Assembly (NCBI GenBank): GCA_963745405.1
Contig: CAVUWY010000002.1
Location: forward strand, 1,488,001-1,552,000
Reading direction: 5' to 3'
DNA from: C-114 sp963745405
GTDB lineage: Bacteria > Chloroflexota > Limnocylindria > Limnocylindrales > CSP1-4
DNA: 64,000 nt
In this document: positions 35,062-43,091 of the stretch, piece by piece
How the letters are laid out: every line of letters starts with the position of its first letter
How positions within the stretch are numbered: position 1 is the first letter of the stretch
The notes under the pieces: model-generated
Told to the model about the DNA's origin: nothing
Seen by the model: the letters and a program-made list of their open reading frames with translations, nothing else
The model's database searches: none
Made by a program: the position numbers and the translations under genes

Positions 35062-35625
35062 GTGGGCCAGCGAGAACTCGTCGAGCGGGCGATGCGGGGC
35101 GATCATGACGCCTTCGCCGCGCTTGCCGGCGTGTTCGTCGCGCGGCTGGACGCCGCGGCCCGCCTCACCCTCCGGGACCCCGAGCTCGCGCGAGACGCTG
35201 TCCAGGAGGGCTTCATCGCCGCCTGGCGGAACCTGCCCACGCTCCGCGATCCGGATCGCTTCGAGCCATGGCTTCGTCGTCTCGTCTTCCGATCCTGCAT
35301 CAACGCCGTCCGCCATCGAGGCAGGCAACTGATCGAGGTCGAGCTGACGCCGCTCCACGAGCCGGCGATCAGCGACATCGCCTCGATCGTCGCGGACCGC
35401 GAGCTCCTCGATGGTGCCCTCAAGCGGCTTCGACCGGAGGCGCGCGCCGTCGTCGTCCTGCACTTCTATCTCGGCCTGCCCCTCCCGGACGTTGCCGAGG
35501 CCCTCGCAATCCCCGTCGGGACCGCCAAGTCCCGCCTGCACCGCGCCCTCGGGGAGATGCGCTCCACGATCGACGCGGACCTCACGCCCGCGCGCGAGCG
35601 CGTGGCCGGAGGACAGCTCGCATGA
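35062..35625 (+). CDS. ECF-type RNA polymerase sigma factor 3
   Basis: 187 residues from GTG 35062, which has GAGG six bases upstream (GTG 35056 is too close to that site). Region 2 has GDHDAFAALAGVFVARLDAAARLTLRDPELARDAVQEGFIAAWRNL; region 4 has ARAVVVLHFYLGLPLPDVAEALAIPVGTAKSRLHRAL. Coupled through ATGA to the membrane propeller that follows. A TATCAT box at 35014 may be its -10. Confidence 0.92.
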   Translation: MGQRELVERAMRGDHDAFAALAGVFVARLDAAARLTLRDPELARDAVQEGFIAAWRNLPTLRDPDRFEPWLRRLVFRSCINAVRHRGRQLIEVELTPLHEPAISDIASIVADRELLDGALKRLRPEARAVVVLHFYLGLPLPDVAEALAIPVGTAKSRLHRALGEMRSTIDADLTPARERVAGGQLA

Positions 35626-36767
35626 CCGCCTTCGACCGCATGGAGCCCCGGATCCCCGAGCTCATGGACGAGCTGGCGCCGGCGCACCTCCCCGACTACT
35701 TCGGCGACATGCTCCGGGAGACCGCCCGGACCCGGCAGCGGCGCGCCTCGCTCTCCATTGAGAGGCGGCTCCCAATGGGCGTCATCGCCCGCACCGATGC
35801 GATCCGACAGGTCCCGTGGCGTCCGATCGCCATCGCCGCCGTGCTCGCCATCGCCGCGGCGACGGCCGCGACCATGATTGCGGGGTCCTGGCGTCGGCCC
35901 CCTCCGCCGCCATTCGGGCCGACCAGCCGAGCCCAGGTCGGCCAGCCAGTCGCACCGCGCTGGTTCGCTGCCGACGACACGTCGCTCTGGGTCCACGAGG
36001 CCACGAGCCTGGTACGCCTGGATCTGGCGACGTCCGCCATCACGGGAACCGTCCCCTTGAACGCGATTCAGTACGGCTACGTCACGACCGGCGCCGGTGC
36101 CGTCTGGCAGACGGACTTCGGTGGCGACGTGGTCCTGAGGATCGACCCGGTCAGCGGCAATGTCCTTGCGACGATCCCGGTCGGATCGGCACCGGAAGGC
36201 GTCGCCGTGACGGCAGGCTCGGTGTGGGTGGCCGACGAGCACGACGGGGCGATCACGCGCATCGATCCCGCGACCAACCACGTCGTCGCGACGATAACGG
36301 TCGGTCCGGCGGGACCCTCAGGGCCACAGTACATGACGGCTGGACCCGGTGGTGTCTGGGTGGGCGTCCAGAACATGGGGTCGGTCGTGCGGGTCGATTC
36401 CGCGACGAACAAGGTTGGCCTGCTGGTGCCGCTGGACGGGTTCGTGGCGAGCGACGGTGCGGAGGTCTGGATCGGCGTCGACGCCGGGCCGAACGGGCCA
36501 TCGAAGGTGGTGCGCATCGACCCGGTCTCGGGCAAGGTCATCACCACGGTCTACCTCGATACCCAGGCCATCAACGGCCTGGCCGTGGGCCTCGGATCCG
36601 TCTGGGTCTCCGCCGACGGCGGGATGACCCGGATCGACGAAGCGACGGGACGAATCGTCGGGCGCCTCGATACCGGTGGCGATGGCGGCAACGTCGTGGT
36701 GGCGGGTGGCGCGGTCTGGGTCACGGCGGACGACAAGCCGTACGTGCTGCGCATCCTGCCGCCGTAG
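35622..36767 (+). CDS. Membrane-anchored YVTN/NHL-type beta-propeller, partner of ECF sigma 3
   Basis: 381 residues. The N-terminus has TARTRQRR (34-41) and IERRLPM (46-52), aligning position for position with propeller 2; one membrane helix spans about 68-87, then PPPPPFG. The external part is a different propeller type from propellers 1 and 2: Vgb/YVTN-like blades such as GSVWVADEHDGAITRIDPATNHVVATI. So the anchor and presumed sigma-binding part is conserved while the sensor differs. Its propeller is duplicated in the next gene. Confidence 0.82.
   Translation: MTAFDRMEPRIPELMDELAPAHLPDYFGDMLRETARTRQRRASLSIERRLPMGVIARTDAIRQVPWRPIAIAAVLAIAAATAATMIAGSWRRPPPPPFGPTSRAQVGQPVAPRWFAADDTSLWVHEATSLVRLDLATSAITGTVPLNAIQYGYVTTGAGAVWQTDFGGDVVLRIDPVSGNVLATIPVGSAPEGVAVTAGSVWVADEHDGAITRIDPATNHVVATITVGPAGPSGPQYMTAGPGGVWVGVQNMGSVVRVDSATNKVGLLVPLDGFVASDGAEVWIGVDAGPNGPSKVVRIDPVSGKVITTVYLDTQAINGLAVGLGSVWVSADGGMTRIDEATGRIVGRLDTGGDGGNVVVAGGAVWVTADDKPYVLRILPP
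35934..36767 (+). repeat. 834-bp duplicated segment, copy A
   Basis: Starts at CAGGTCGGCCAGCCAGTCGC inside propeller 3 and ends at its stop. Copy B (37156-37989) has exactly the same length and long identical blocks, strongest in the 3' third. Confidence 0.85.
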
Positions 36768-36918
36768 CAAGCCCGCCGGACGCTCCGGCTCGCAACTCGA
36801 CTGGTCGCACGCCGGCGGCGAAGCCTGGCAGCAACTCGCGCCCTGGACAGTGCCTGGACGCACCACGCCCTGGACAAGCCCTGCACAAAACCGACCTCGT
36901 CAAGGAGAGGAGTCCGAA

Positions 36919-37989
36919 ATGCGATATCCGTCATTCGTCGCACGGGCGAGCGTCGCCGTCATGGTCGCGATCTCCGTCGGAGCCTGCGCGGCGACACCGG
37001 CGAGTCCATCGCCCCGTGAGACCCCGCCCGCGGCCTCCGCGAGCGTGGCAGCCACGAGCTCCACGGACGTCATCGAGTCGCCACCGCCATCGACGAGTGC
37101 GGCTCCATCGTCGTCTGCGTCCATCCCGTCCGGGGCGCAGATCGATGGCCGGATCCAGGTCGGCCAGCCAGTCGCACCGCGCTGGTTCGCTGCCGACGGC
37201 CAGTCGCTCTGGGTCCACGAGCCCACGAGCCTGGTGCGCGTGGATCTGGCGACGTCCGCCATCACGGGACAAGTTCCCATGTACTCGATGGAATACGGCT
37301 ATGTGACGACCGGCGCAGGTGCCGTCTGGCAGACCGACTACGAGAGCGACGCCCTCCTGAGGATCGACCCGGTCAGCGGCAAGGTGGTTGCGTCGATCCC
37401 GGTCGGATTGCAACCGCTGGGCGTGGCCGTGACCGCGGGCTCGGTGTGGGTGGCCGACGAGCACAGTGAAGCGGTCACGCGCGTCGATCCCAAGACCAAC
37501 CGCGTCGTCGCGACGATAACGATCGGTCCGGCCGGAGCCGCCGGGCCACAGTACATGACGGCTGGACCCGGTGGCGTCTGGGTGGGCGTCCCCAACATGG
37601 GGGAGGTAGTCCGGATCGACTCCGCGAGGAACCGTGTCGGGCTGGTGGTGCCGCTGGACGGCTGGGTGGCGAGCGACGGTGCACAGGTCTGGATCGGCGT
37701 CGACGCCGGGCCGAACGGGCCATCGAAGGTGGTGCGCATCGACCCGGTCTCGGGCAAGGTCATCACCGCGGTCTACCTCGATACCCAGGGCATCAACGGC
37801 CTGGCCGTGGGCCTCGGATCCGTCTGGGTATCCGCCGACGGCGGGATGACCCGGATCGACGAAGCGACGGGACGCATCGTCGGGCGCCTCGATACCGGTG
37901 GCGATGGCGGCAACGTCGTCGTGGCGGGTGGCTCGGTGTGGGTCACGGCCGAAGGCAAGCCGTATGTGCTGCGGATCTCGCCGACGTGA
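36919..37989 (+). CDS. Lipoprotein beta-propeller, duplicate of propeller 3
   Basis: 356 residues with a lipoprotein signal (VAISVGAC), a Ser/Pro/Ala linker and a YVTN-like propeller. From the VGQPVAPRWFAAD stretch to the end it aligns without gaps with the neighbouring membrane propeller; the last third is nearly identical. The N-terminal sigma-binding and membrane parts are replaced by a lipoprotein leader. A strong AAGGAGAGGAG site precedes the ATG. It may bind the same signal as propeller 3, either presenting or sequestering it. Confidence 0.8.
   Translation: MRYPSFVARASVAVMVAISVGACAATPASPSPRETPPAASASVAATSSTDVIESPPPSTSAAPSSSASIPSGAQIDGRIQVGQPVAPRWFAADGQSLWVHEPTSLVRVDLATSAITGQVPMYSMEYGYVTTGAGAVWQTDYESDALLRIDPVSGKVVASIPVGLQPLGVAVTAGSVWVADEHSEAVTRVDPKTNRVVATITIGPAGAAGPQYMTAGPGGVWVGVPNMGEVVRIDSARNRVGLVVPLDGWVASDGAQVWIGVDAGPNGPSKVVRIDPVSGKVITAVYLDTQGINGLAVGLGSVWVSADGGMTRIDEATGRIVGRLDTGGDGGNVVVAGGSVWVTAEGKPYVLRISPT
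37156..37989 (+). repeat. 834-bp duplicated segment, copy B
   Basis: Direct duplicate of 35934-36767, now in the lipoprotein gene. Identity is uneven along its length, suggesting gene conversion near the 3' end. Confidence 0.85.
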
Positions 37990-38123
37990 TCGGCGAACCA
38001 GGGCGAGCCGAGCAAACGTGTAGGTCGGTTGAAGGTCAGGACCTTGGATCGCGCAACATCACGACGACGCCCGTGAGCGGCCTGCGCGGACGGGTTGGCG
38101 CTGGCCCTGCCGACAAGGTTGGA

Positions 38124-38223
38124 ATGGCGCGCCCGACAGGAGCTAAGCGCGCGGTCCGAACCCTGTGTGTCGAGGGAGTCGAGGGCGTCGAGGAGCTCAC
38201 TCGGGTGTTGCTGGCGGCCCGAA
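38124..38223 (+). repeat. Dispersed 95-bp repeat, copy 1
   Basis: Begins ATGGCGCGCCCG and can be read as a frame similar to the 29-codon frames of copies 2 and 3, with a 6-bp in-frame insertion; the final TGA is CGA here, so the frame is open. Confidence 0.65.
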
Positions 38224-38241
38224 TGTCGTGGCGACATTTCG

Positions 38242-38340
38242 GCCGGAGTAGGCTCGGGCCTCAAGTTCGAGGACGCCGGCGCGCACGAGCTCAAGGGTGT
38301 GCCCGACCGCTGGCGACTCTACCGGGTGAGCTCGTCGTAG
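38242..38340 (+). pseudogene. Remnant of a class III cyclase C-terminus
   Basis: The translation GLKFEDAGAHELKGVPDRWR followed by LYRV and a stop matches the usual C-terminal end of adenylate/guanylate cyclase domain proteins. Nothing homologous lies upstream; only the tail remains. Confidence 0.6.
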
Positions 38341-38344
38341 CGAC

Positions 38345-38523
38345 GCCCGGGATCGGGTCAACCCGTCCGGCCCGCGCCAGAGGGCGTCGGCCCGGCGCGC
38401 CTGGGCGGCGTTCAGGTAGCTTCGCTGTGCGCCGAACCGGTCTTCCGGCTGCGATGTTGCGACTCTGAACCGGGGGTCGGGCCGAAGCCGCAAACGCCGC
38501 TCCGCGATCTCGGCCGTCGTCAA
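38345..38523 (-). pseudogene. Possible remnant of a winged-helix DNA-binding protein N-terminus
   Basis: From TTG 38523 the frame reads MTTAEIAERRLRLR, close to the start of the winged-helix DNA-binding (YcaQ-like) family. Homology then fades and no full gene follows. Overlaps the stop of the lipoprotein gene by 4 bp. Confidence 0.3.
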
Positions 38524-39545
38524 AGGTCGCAGGGCGAATCGAGGCCGCTCGAGCGGACAGTGTCCTGGAAGGTGCTGCCGGACAGTCGGAGCTGCTGGAT
38601 CGTCGCGTCGACCTGCTCAGGCGAGAGGACCGTCCCGGCTTGGTGATAGACCCAGTCGATCTGCTCGTCATAGACACGGTGGCCGGTCGCGTTCAGCCCG
38701 CGGTCGATCATCCAGAGGTTGAAGTTGATCGACATGGGCACACGCGGGTAGTAGCGCTCCCCATGCGTCGCGATCAGCTTCCCGTCGAGGAAGTAGCGCG
38801 TCTCGGGGCGCTGGATCTGGACGACGAGCGTGTGCCAGCCCTGCAGGCTGCCCCGTGTCATCTGACTGGTGTTATCAGCAGACCACGGCACGATCCGCAC
38901 GGTGTGCCACGTCGTCACGTAGAGCGTCTGATCCGGGCCGCCCCAGCCGCCGTTCGGCAGGTATTCGTTGTCGACCTCGCTGTAGTCCGGATCGAACGGC
39001 TTCACGTAAGGGCTGATCAGGTAGAACGTCTCGACGACCTGATCGCCATCCGCGCCGGTCGTCGGCGCGTCGTTGAAAAAGACGCGCGCCGCGTAGGTGC
39101 CCGAGAGGAACTTGCGCTGCTGACAGACCTGCGACTGGCGGGTCGTCGTACCGTCGGTGCCAGCGGAGATCTGCAGCAGCCGGTTGCCTGACTGCATCGG
39201 ATCGTCCACGACGCTGATCGTGCTGCTCTCGAAGATCGCACCTTTCACGCCCGGCCAGCCCGACTTGCTGCGCAGCACCCAGCCGTTCGCGGCCATGTCC
39301 GAGGCCGATGCGTAGCTGAAGTCGTCCCAGAGGATGGCGCCGGCGGGGGACGCGACGCCGGCCGACGGGTCGGTTGACGGGCTTGCGGGCGACCCGCTCG
39401 TTGAACCGGCCGACGTCGGGCTCGACCTTTCCGCGGACGCCGTGGCCGAAGCCGGACCATTCGAGGCCGGGGTCGCCGAACATCCTGCGATCGCGATCCC
39501 GGCGAGGATGACGGCAGGAAGGCGCAACCGGTTTCGGGGTTTCAC
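38520..39545 (-). CDS. GH16-like secreted lipoprotein
   Basis: 341 residues with a lipobox (IAIAGC, Cys22), a Ser/Pro/Thr linker (25-66) and a concanavalin-A-like jelly-roll domain. EVDNE (190-194) fits the ExDxE catalytic motif of family 16 glycoside hydrolases, in the usual setting after a strand ending FYLISPY; W and D residues around it and YFLDGKLIATHG are also typical. It probably cleaves or binds a beta-glucan-like polymer. GTG start with an AGGGAG site upstream. Confidence 0.7.
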   Translation of the reverse strand: MKPRNRLRLPAVILAGIAIAGCSATPASNGPASATASAERSSPTSAGSTSGSPASPSTDPSAGVASPAGAILWDDFSYASASDMAANGWVLRSKSGWPGVKGAIFESSTISVVDDPMQSGNRLLQISAGTDGTTTRQSQVCQQRKFLSGTYAARVFFNDAPTTGADGDQVVETFYLISPYVKPFDPDYSEVDNEYLPNGGWGGPDQTLYVTTWHTVRIVPWSADNTSQMTRGSLQGWHTLVVQIQRPETRYFLDGKLIATHGERYYPRVPMSINFNLWMIDRGLNATGHRVYDEQIDWVYHQAGTVLSPEQVDATIQQLRLSGSTFQDTVRSSGLDSPCDL

Positions 39546-39971
39546 ACTCGTACTCCCTGACGGGCAGGGGCCGACCCGGACGCTACATCGGGAGAGGCCG
39601 GAGAGCGAGGGCCAAACGGCGGGTATCGAGCGGTAGCGGTGGCCCGTCGGTGCCGGGCGCGCCGGCTCGACCAGAGAACGGCGAGCGCGAGCGGCGATGG
39701 CGCGCCCTGAGGGAAGTGAGCGCGCGGTCCAAACCCTCCGGGTCGAGGGGGTCGAAGAGCTCGTCCGGATACGTCAGGCGGCCTGAATGCAGCGTCGGCC
39801 TCCGGAGCCCGCGGGCCTTAGCGACAGGGCCCGGAGCGCGACCCGGTCGAGCGAAGCGTGTGGGGTTTTGCGGTCCACGCCACGTTCGACCTACCGCAGT
39901 CCGGCCCGACCAGGACCTATCGGGCGAACCGCACGTCCTGGCAGCACTCTCCGAAAGCGGTTCGCGTGGAG
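39546..39971. other. 426-bp intergenic region containing repeat copy 2
   Basis: Apart from the dispersed repeat (39697-39786), an inverted repeat CCAGGAC / GTCCTGG with 18-nt spacing (39910-39941) lies downstream of the EamA gene. No gene supported. Confidence 0.4.
39697..39786 (+). repeat. Dispersed 95-bp repeat, copy 2
   Basis: ATG to TGA, 30 codons. Differences from copy 3 (50285-50374) are mostly silent or conservative, and both end in QAA plus TGA. Confidence 0.7.
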
Positions 39972-40904
39972 CTAGGTACCTCTGACGCCTGCCACGACGC
40001 CTTGCCTCCTGGGCATCGCCGACTGTTGCCAGGCGATCGCGACCACGGCGACGAGCACGACGGCGGCTCCGGCCCACTGCCGCGGATCGAGGCGCTCCCC
40101 AAGAAGCAGCGCTCCCCCGGTGACGCCGATGATCGGGATCATGTAGAAGGAGACTGCTGCGATCGCGGCCGGTACCCGGCGGAGTGCACCGAGGTAGAAC
40201 CAGTAGGCGCCGGCGTAGTAGAGGACACCGGAGCCGGTCGCGCTGGCTAGCCCGAGCGGCGTCAACGCGGCCGGAGCGATCGCCCCGCCGAGCGCGCCGA
40301 CGATGACCACCACGGCGAGCGCGAGCGCCAGTGCATGGGCCTGCTGGGCGAAGACGACCTGGCTCGTTTCCTTCGCTTCGGGCATCCAGCGGCGCGCGAT
40401 GACCGAATAAGCCGCGCAGCAGGCGACACCTGCGACGGTCAAGCCCACACCGATCAGCGCCGCGCCACTCGAGGACGGGTCGTAGACGACCAGGACGACG
40501 CCAACGATTGCAACGAGCGACAGGACGATGAAGGACCCGTTCACCCTCTCCCGCAGGAACAGCATCCCGAGGATCAGGATCAGCATTGGTTCGAGGACCC
40601 ACAACAGGACTGACAGGCTGGCGGTGATCGTGGTCAGTCCGATCAGGCTGAGTGCGTACGCCACTCCTGGGTTGAGCAGACCCAACCGGCCGAGCACGGG
40701 CGAGCCACCTGTGCGGAACGGGATCCGCTGACCTCGCATGAGGATCGCGAGGACGACCAGACTCGTGAGCAACTGGATCGGGAGGAGCGTGAGAGGTGGG
40801 ACCTCGCCGAGAGCGGCCTTGCTGATTACTGTCCCGAGGCCCCAGCAGATGGCGGCGAGGGTCAGCGCGGCGAGGTCACGCCGACCGACGGACGATCGGG
40901 ACAT
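39972..40904 (-). CDS. EamA/DMT family transporter
   Basis: 310-residue, ten-helix drug/metabolite transporter with two EamA repeats: the first begins AALTLAAICWGLGTVISKAAL, the second GLTVAGVACCAAYSVIARRW. The WGLGTVISK and late GERLDPRQWAGAAVVL motifs are typical. Start at MSRSSVGRRDL. It overlaps the truncated GNAT gene by 29 bp, so it belongs to the arsM transcript; a role in moving an arsenical is possible but unproven. Confidence 0.8.
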   Translation of the reverse strand: MSRSSVGRRDLAALTLAAICWGLGTVISKAALGEVPPLTLLPIQLLTSLVVLAILMRGQRIPFRTGGSPVLGRLGLLNPGVAYALSLIGLTTITASLSVLLWVLEPMLILILGMLFLRERVNGSFIVLSLVAIVGVVLVVYDPSSSGAALIGVGLTVAGVACCAAYSVIARRWMPEAKETSQVVFAQQAHALALALAVVVIVGALGGAIAPAALTPLGLASATGSGVLYYAGAYWFYLGALRRVPAAIAAVSFYMIPIIGVTGGALLLGERLDPRQWAGAAVVLVAVVAIAWQQSAMPRRQGVVAGVRGT

Positions 40905-41286
40905 CACGATGCTCCACGTGCTGTAGCGTGCGCCGCATCGCGACCGCGGTCGAGGAGCACGCGGTTTCGAACTCGATCGACGTTGCGACATCCGCCGGGA
41001 CCTCCGAGAGGTCGATCACTTCGTACCCGCATCGGGCGAACCAGGTCGTCGCCGACTCGGTCAGCAGGATCACCTCGGCAGCGCCCCGCTCGGCTGCGAC
41101 CCCCTCCGCTGCATGGACTACTGCCGTCCCGATCCATGAGCCGACGACCCGGTCCCCATCCCGCGCCACGATCCCGGACGAGAACGCCTCGGCAGCGCCG
41201 TCGATTGGCAGGCCAGCATCTGTCAGCAAGTCTCGGACAGCCGGCGAGTCGTCGGGCGCGGCGCGCATCGTCTCCGTCAGCAGCAT
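40876..41286 (-). CDS. Truncated ArsN2-like GNAT acetyltransferase
   Basis: 136 residues. The C-terminal half, AEVILLTESATTWFARCGYEVIDLSEVPADV, fits the ArsN2 group of arsenic-cluster acetyltransferases. Between VVGS and IGTAVVHAAE roughly 25-30 residues seem to be missing in frame, which removes the strand and the first part of the acetyl-CoA loop (RxxGxGxA). It is therefore probably inactive, although the reading frame is open. It overlaps the arsM 3' end and the EamA start. Confidence 0.65.
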   Translation of the reverse strand: MLLTETMRAAPDDSPAVRDLLTDAGLPIDGAAEAFSSGIVARDGDRVVGSWIGTAVVHAAEGVAAERGAAEVILLTESATTWFARCGYEVIDLSEVPADVATSIEFETACSSTAVAMRRTLQHVEHRDVPIVRRSA

Positions 41287-42086
41287 CCGGTCCCGCCGCA
41301 GCAACCCATCTCGGCGACTGGGAGGAGGCGCCGAGCTGAGAGGTCGATCAGCGGTCGCGCGCCGGCTGGCTTCGTCGCCTTGACGATGGCGCTGATCATC
41401 CCGTCGGTGACGGTGTGCGACGGCGTGATCGAGATGTCCGTAAGCCCGACCGCCTCGAGCCCGTCACGGAACTCGGTCACCGAAAGAGCACCGGCGATGC
41501 ACCCGGCGTAGGACCCGCGCTCGGCTCGCTGCTCGGCGCTGAGAGAATCCTCCGCGACGATATCGCTGATGCCGATCCGGCCGCCCGGGCGGAGGACGCG
41601 AGCGATCTCGGCAAAGACCGCGCGCTTGTCCGCCGCGAGGTTGACGACGCAGTTGCTGATCACGACGTCGATCGACTCCGCGGGCAACGGCAGGGCTTCG
41701 ATGTGGCCCTTGAGGAACTCGACGTTCGTGGCGCCCGCCTGCGCGGCGTTGGCCTGGGCGAGGGCGAGCATCTCGTCGGTCATGTCGATGCCGAAGGCAC
41801 GGCCGGTCGGGCCGACGCGCTTGGCTGAGAGCAGGACGTCGATTCCAGCGCCTGACCCGAGGTCGAGCACACGCTCGCCAGGATGAAGGTCCGCGACCGC
41901 CGTCGGGTTGCCGCAGCCGAGCGACGCAAGGACGGCGGCATCCGGCAGCTCCTCTCGCTCGAGGATCGAGTACAGGTTCGCACCGATGGTCGATGGATCC
42001 GAGCAACAGGACGCGCCCTGCGAGGCGCGGACCGCGGCGTCGGCGTAGTGCTGACGGACGGTCTCGTGGATGGTCTCGGTCGTCAT
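41277..42086 (-). CDS. arsM: Arsenite S-adenosylmethionine methyltransferase
   Basis: Methylates As(III), producing volatile or less toxic species. 269 residues: motif I VLDLGSGAGIDVLLSA, the conserved NCVVNL Cys and the GCIAGA Cys that together bind arsenite, and a further Cys pair (GASCCSD). The C-terminus is a Cys-rich tail (GCCGGTGCC) that could hand over arsenite. GGGAGCG precedes the ATG. First gene of the minus-strand unit arsM-GNAT-EamA, divergent from arsR. Confidence 0.92.
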   Translation of the reverse strand: MTTETIHETVRQHYADAAVRASQGASCCSDPSTIGANLYSILEREELPDAAVLASLGCGNPTAVADLHPGERVLDLGSGAGIDVLLSAKRVGPTGRAFGIDMTDEMLALAQANAAQAGATNVEFLKGHIEALPLPAESIDVVISNCVVNLAADKRAVFAEIARVLRPGGRIGISDIVAEDSLSAEQRAERGSYAGCIAGALSVTEFRDGLEAVGLTDISITPSHTVTDGMISAIVKATKPAGARPLIDLSARRLLPVAEMGCCGGTGCC

Positions 42087-42123
42087 CGCTCGACGCTCCC
42101 ATAGCTGCTGCGGATCGGTGCAC

Positions 42124-42163
42124 TGTATTGATACTTGACGATATAGATACCTGTCAATACATT
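42124..42163. promoter_or_regulatory. Divergent arsR/arsM promoters and ArsR operator
   Basis: Plus strand: TTGACG (42135-42140), 17 bp, TACATT (42158-42163), eight bases before ATG 42172, so arsR looks leaderless. Minus strand: TTGACA (42157-42152), 18 bp, TATCAA (42133-42128) for arsM. Nested inverted repeats TGTATTGA / TCAATACA (42124-42131, 42154-42161) and TTGAC / GTCAA overlap both promoters and are the likely operator. Confidence 0.75.
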
Positions 42164-42171
42164 GCCCGCAG

Positions 42172-42507
42172 ATGAAACGCCAGACCGATCCGGACGTGCT
42201 CCTCCTCCAGGCCGTCGCGGACCCGACCCGCCTCGCGATCCTTCGCCAACTCAGCGATGTCGCGGAGGTATGCGCGTGCGACTTCACCGCTTGCTGTGAC
42301 GTGAGCCAGCCGACCGTCTCCCACCATCTCAAGGTCCTCCGCGACGCGGGCTGGATCGAGGGTGAGCGGCGCGGGACGTGGATCTGGTACTCGCTGCGGC
42401 CCGAGGCGGCCATCCGGTTCCGCAAGCTCGCCGTCGGGCTCGGACCGAGCGCGGGACTCCCGCCGGCACGATCGCGGCGGCTCCGCGTCGTGGAGGCCGG
42501 CGCCTAG
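42172..42507 (+). CDS. arsR: ArsR family arsenite-responsive repressor
   Basis: 111-residue winged-helix metalloregulator. It has ADPTRLAILRQL, the metal-site segment VCACDFTACC (Cys residues about 34-42) and the recognition helix SQPTVSHHLKVLRDAGW. The Cys cluster next to the DNA-binding helix is typical for As(III)-responsive ArsR. It sits on a leaderless promoter overlapping its presumed operator, giving tight autoregulation. Confidence 0.9.
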   Translation: MKRQTDPDVLLLQAVADPTRLAILRQLSDVAEVCACDFTACCDVSQPTVSHHLKVLRDAGWIEGERRGTWIWYSLRPEAAIRFRKLAVGLGPSAGLPPARSRRLRVVEAGA

Positions 42508-42843
42508 GACTCGCCTTGACCTCGGAAGCGACTGGAAGGTCAACGATCTGCCCGTGAAGATCGCGGAACTCGCTTTCCGAGCGGGTGTCGCCCGTCCGCC
42601 GTCCGGTGGTACGAGCAGGACAGCGTGCTCCCTGCCCCCGCACGACAACCGAACGGATGCCCGGTTTCGTTGACGGCGTAGTAGTTAGAGGCCTCCGAAG
42701 TTTCCGCTTACAGCCCGCGAGCTCGCGACCGCGTTGGCTCACTCTCAGTTCCTTCGAAGAGGGGCCTCGAAAAGATCGAGCTGGATACCCGCGTTCTTGG
42801 GTCGAGCAGATCTACTGCGCGGATTCCTCGGGGCGTGGGAGGC
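42508..42843. other. 336-bp intergenic region with a MerR remnant
   Basis: No intact gene. Contains the decayed MerR start at 42554; the remaining 170 bp up to the thioredoxin-like gene show nothing recognisable. Confidence 0.45.
42554..42672 (+). pseudogene. Frameshifted, truncated MerR family regulator N-terminus
   Basis: GTG 42554 begins KIAELAFRAGVA, and after one missing base the other frame continues SAVRWYEQDSVLPAPARQPN, together matching the MerR helix-turn-helix and wing. It then ends; no effector domain is present. Mercury-type regulators are common neighbours of ars genes. Confidence 0.6.
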
Positions 42844-43080
42844 TCACTCCTTGAGCCAGAGGACGATATCGCCGGCCGAGGGGATCCGCCCGTAGCTGCG
42901 AACACGTCCGTCGATGATGAGGCCCGGCGTACTCATGATCCCATGAGCGACGATGTCGCGCGGGTCGGTGACATGGATGACCTCGGCCTCGGTGCCGCTT
43001 AAGACCATTGCCTCGCGGGCGTTCTCCTCGACGCGGCGGCAGTTATTGCAGCCCGGACCCAGGACCTCGATCGTATGCAT
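42844..43080 (-). CDS. Small thioredoxin-like redox protein
   Basis: 78-residue thioredoxin-fold protein with the CNNC active site (about 11-14) in VLGPGCNNCRRVEENAREA and the cis-Pro in IMSTPGLIIDG. Such redox-active disulfide proteins regularly accompany UPF0718/ArsP-type permeases. It is 11 bp downstream of the permease and ends the operon ACR3-DUF2180-ArsR-permease-thioredoxin. Confidence 0.82.
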   Translation of the reverse strand: MHTIEVLGPGCNNCRRVEENAREAMVLSGTEAEVIHVTDPRDIVAHGIMSTPGLIIDGRVRSYGRIPSAGDIVLWLKE

Positions 43081-43091
43081 GACGTGGCCTC

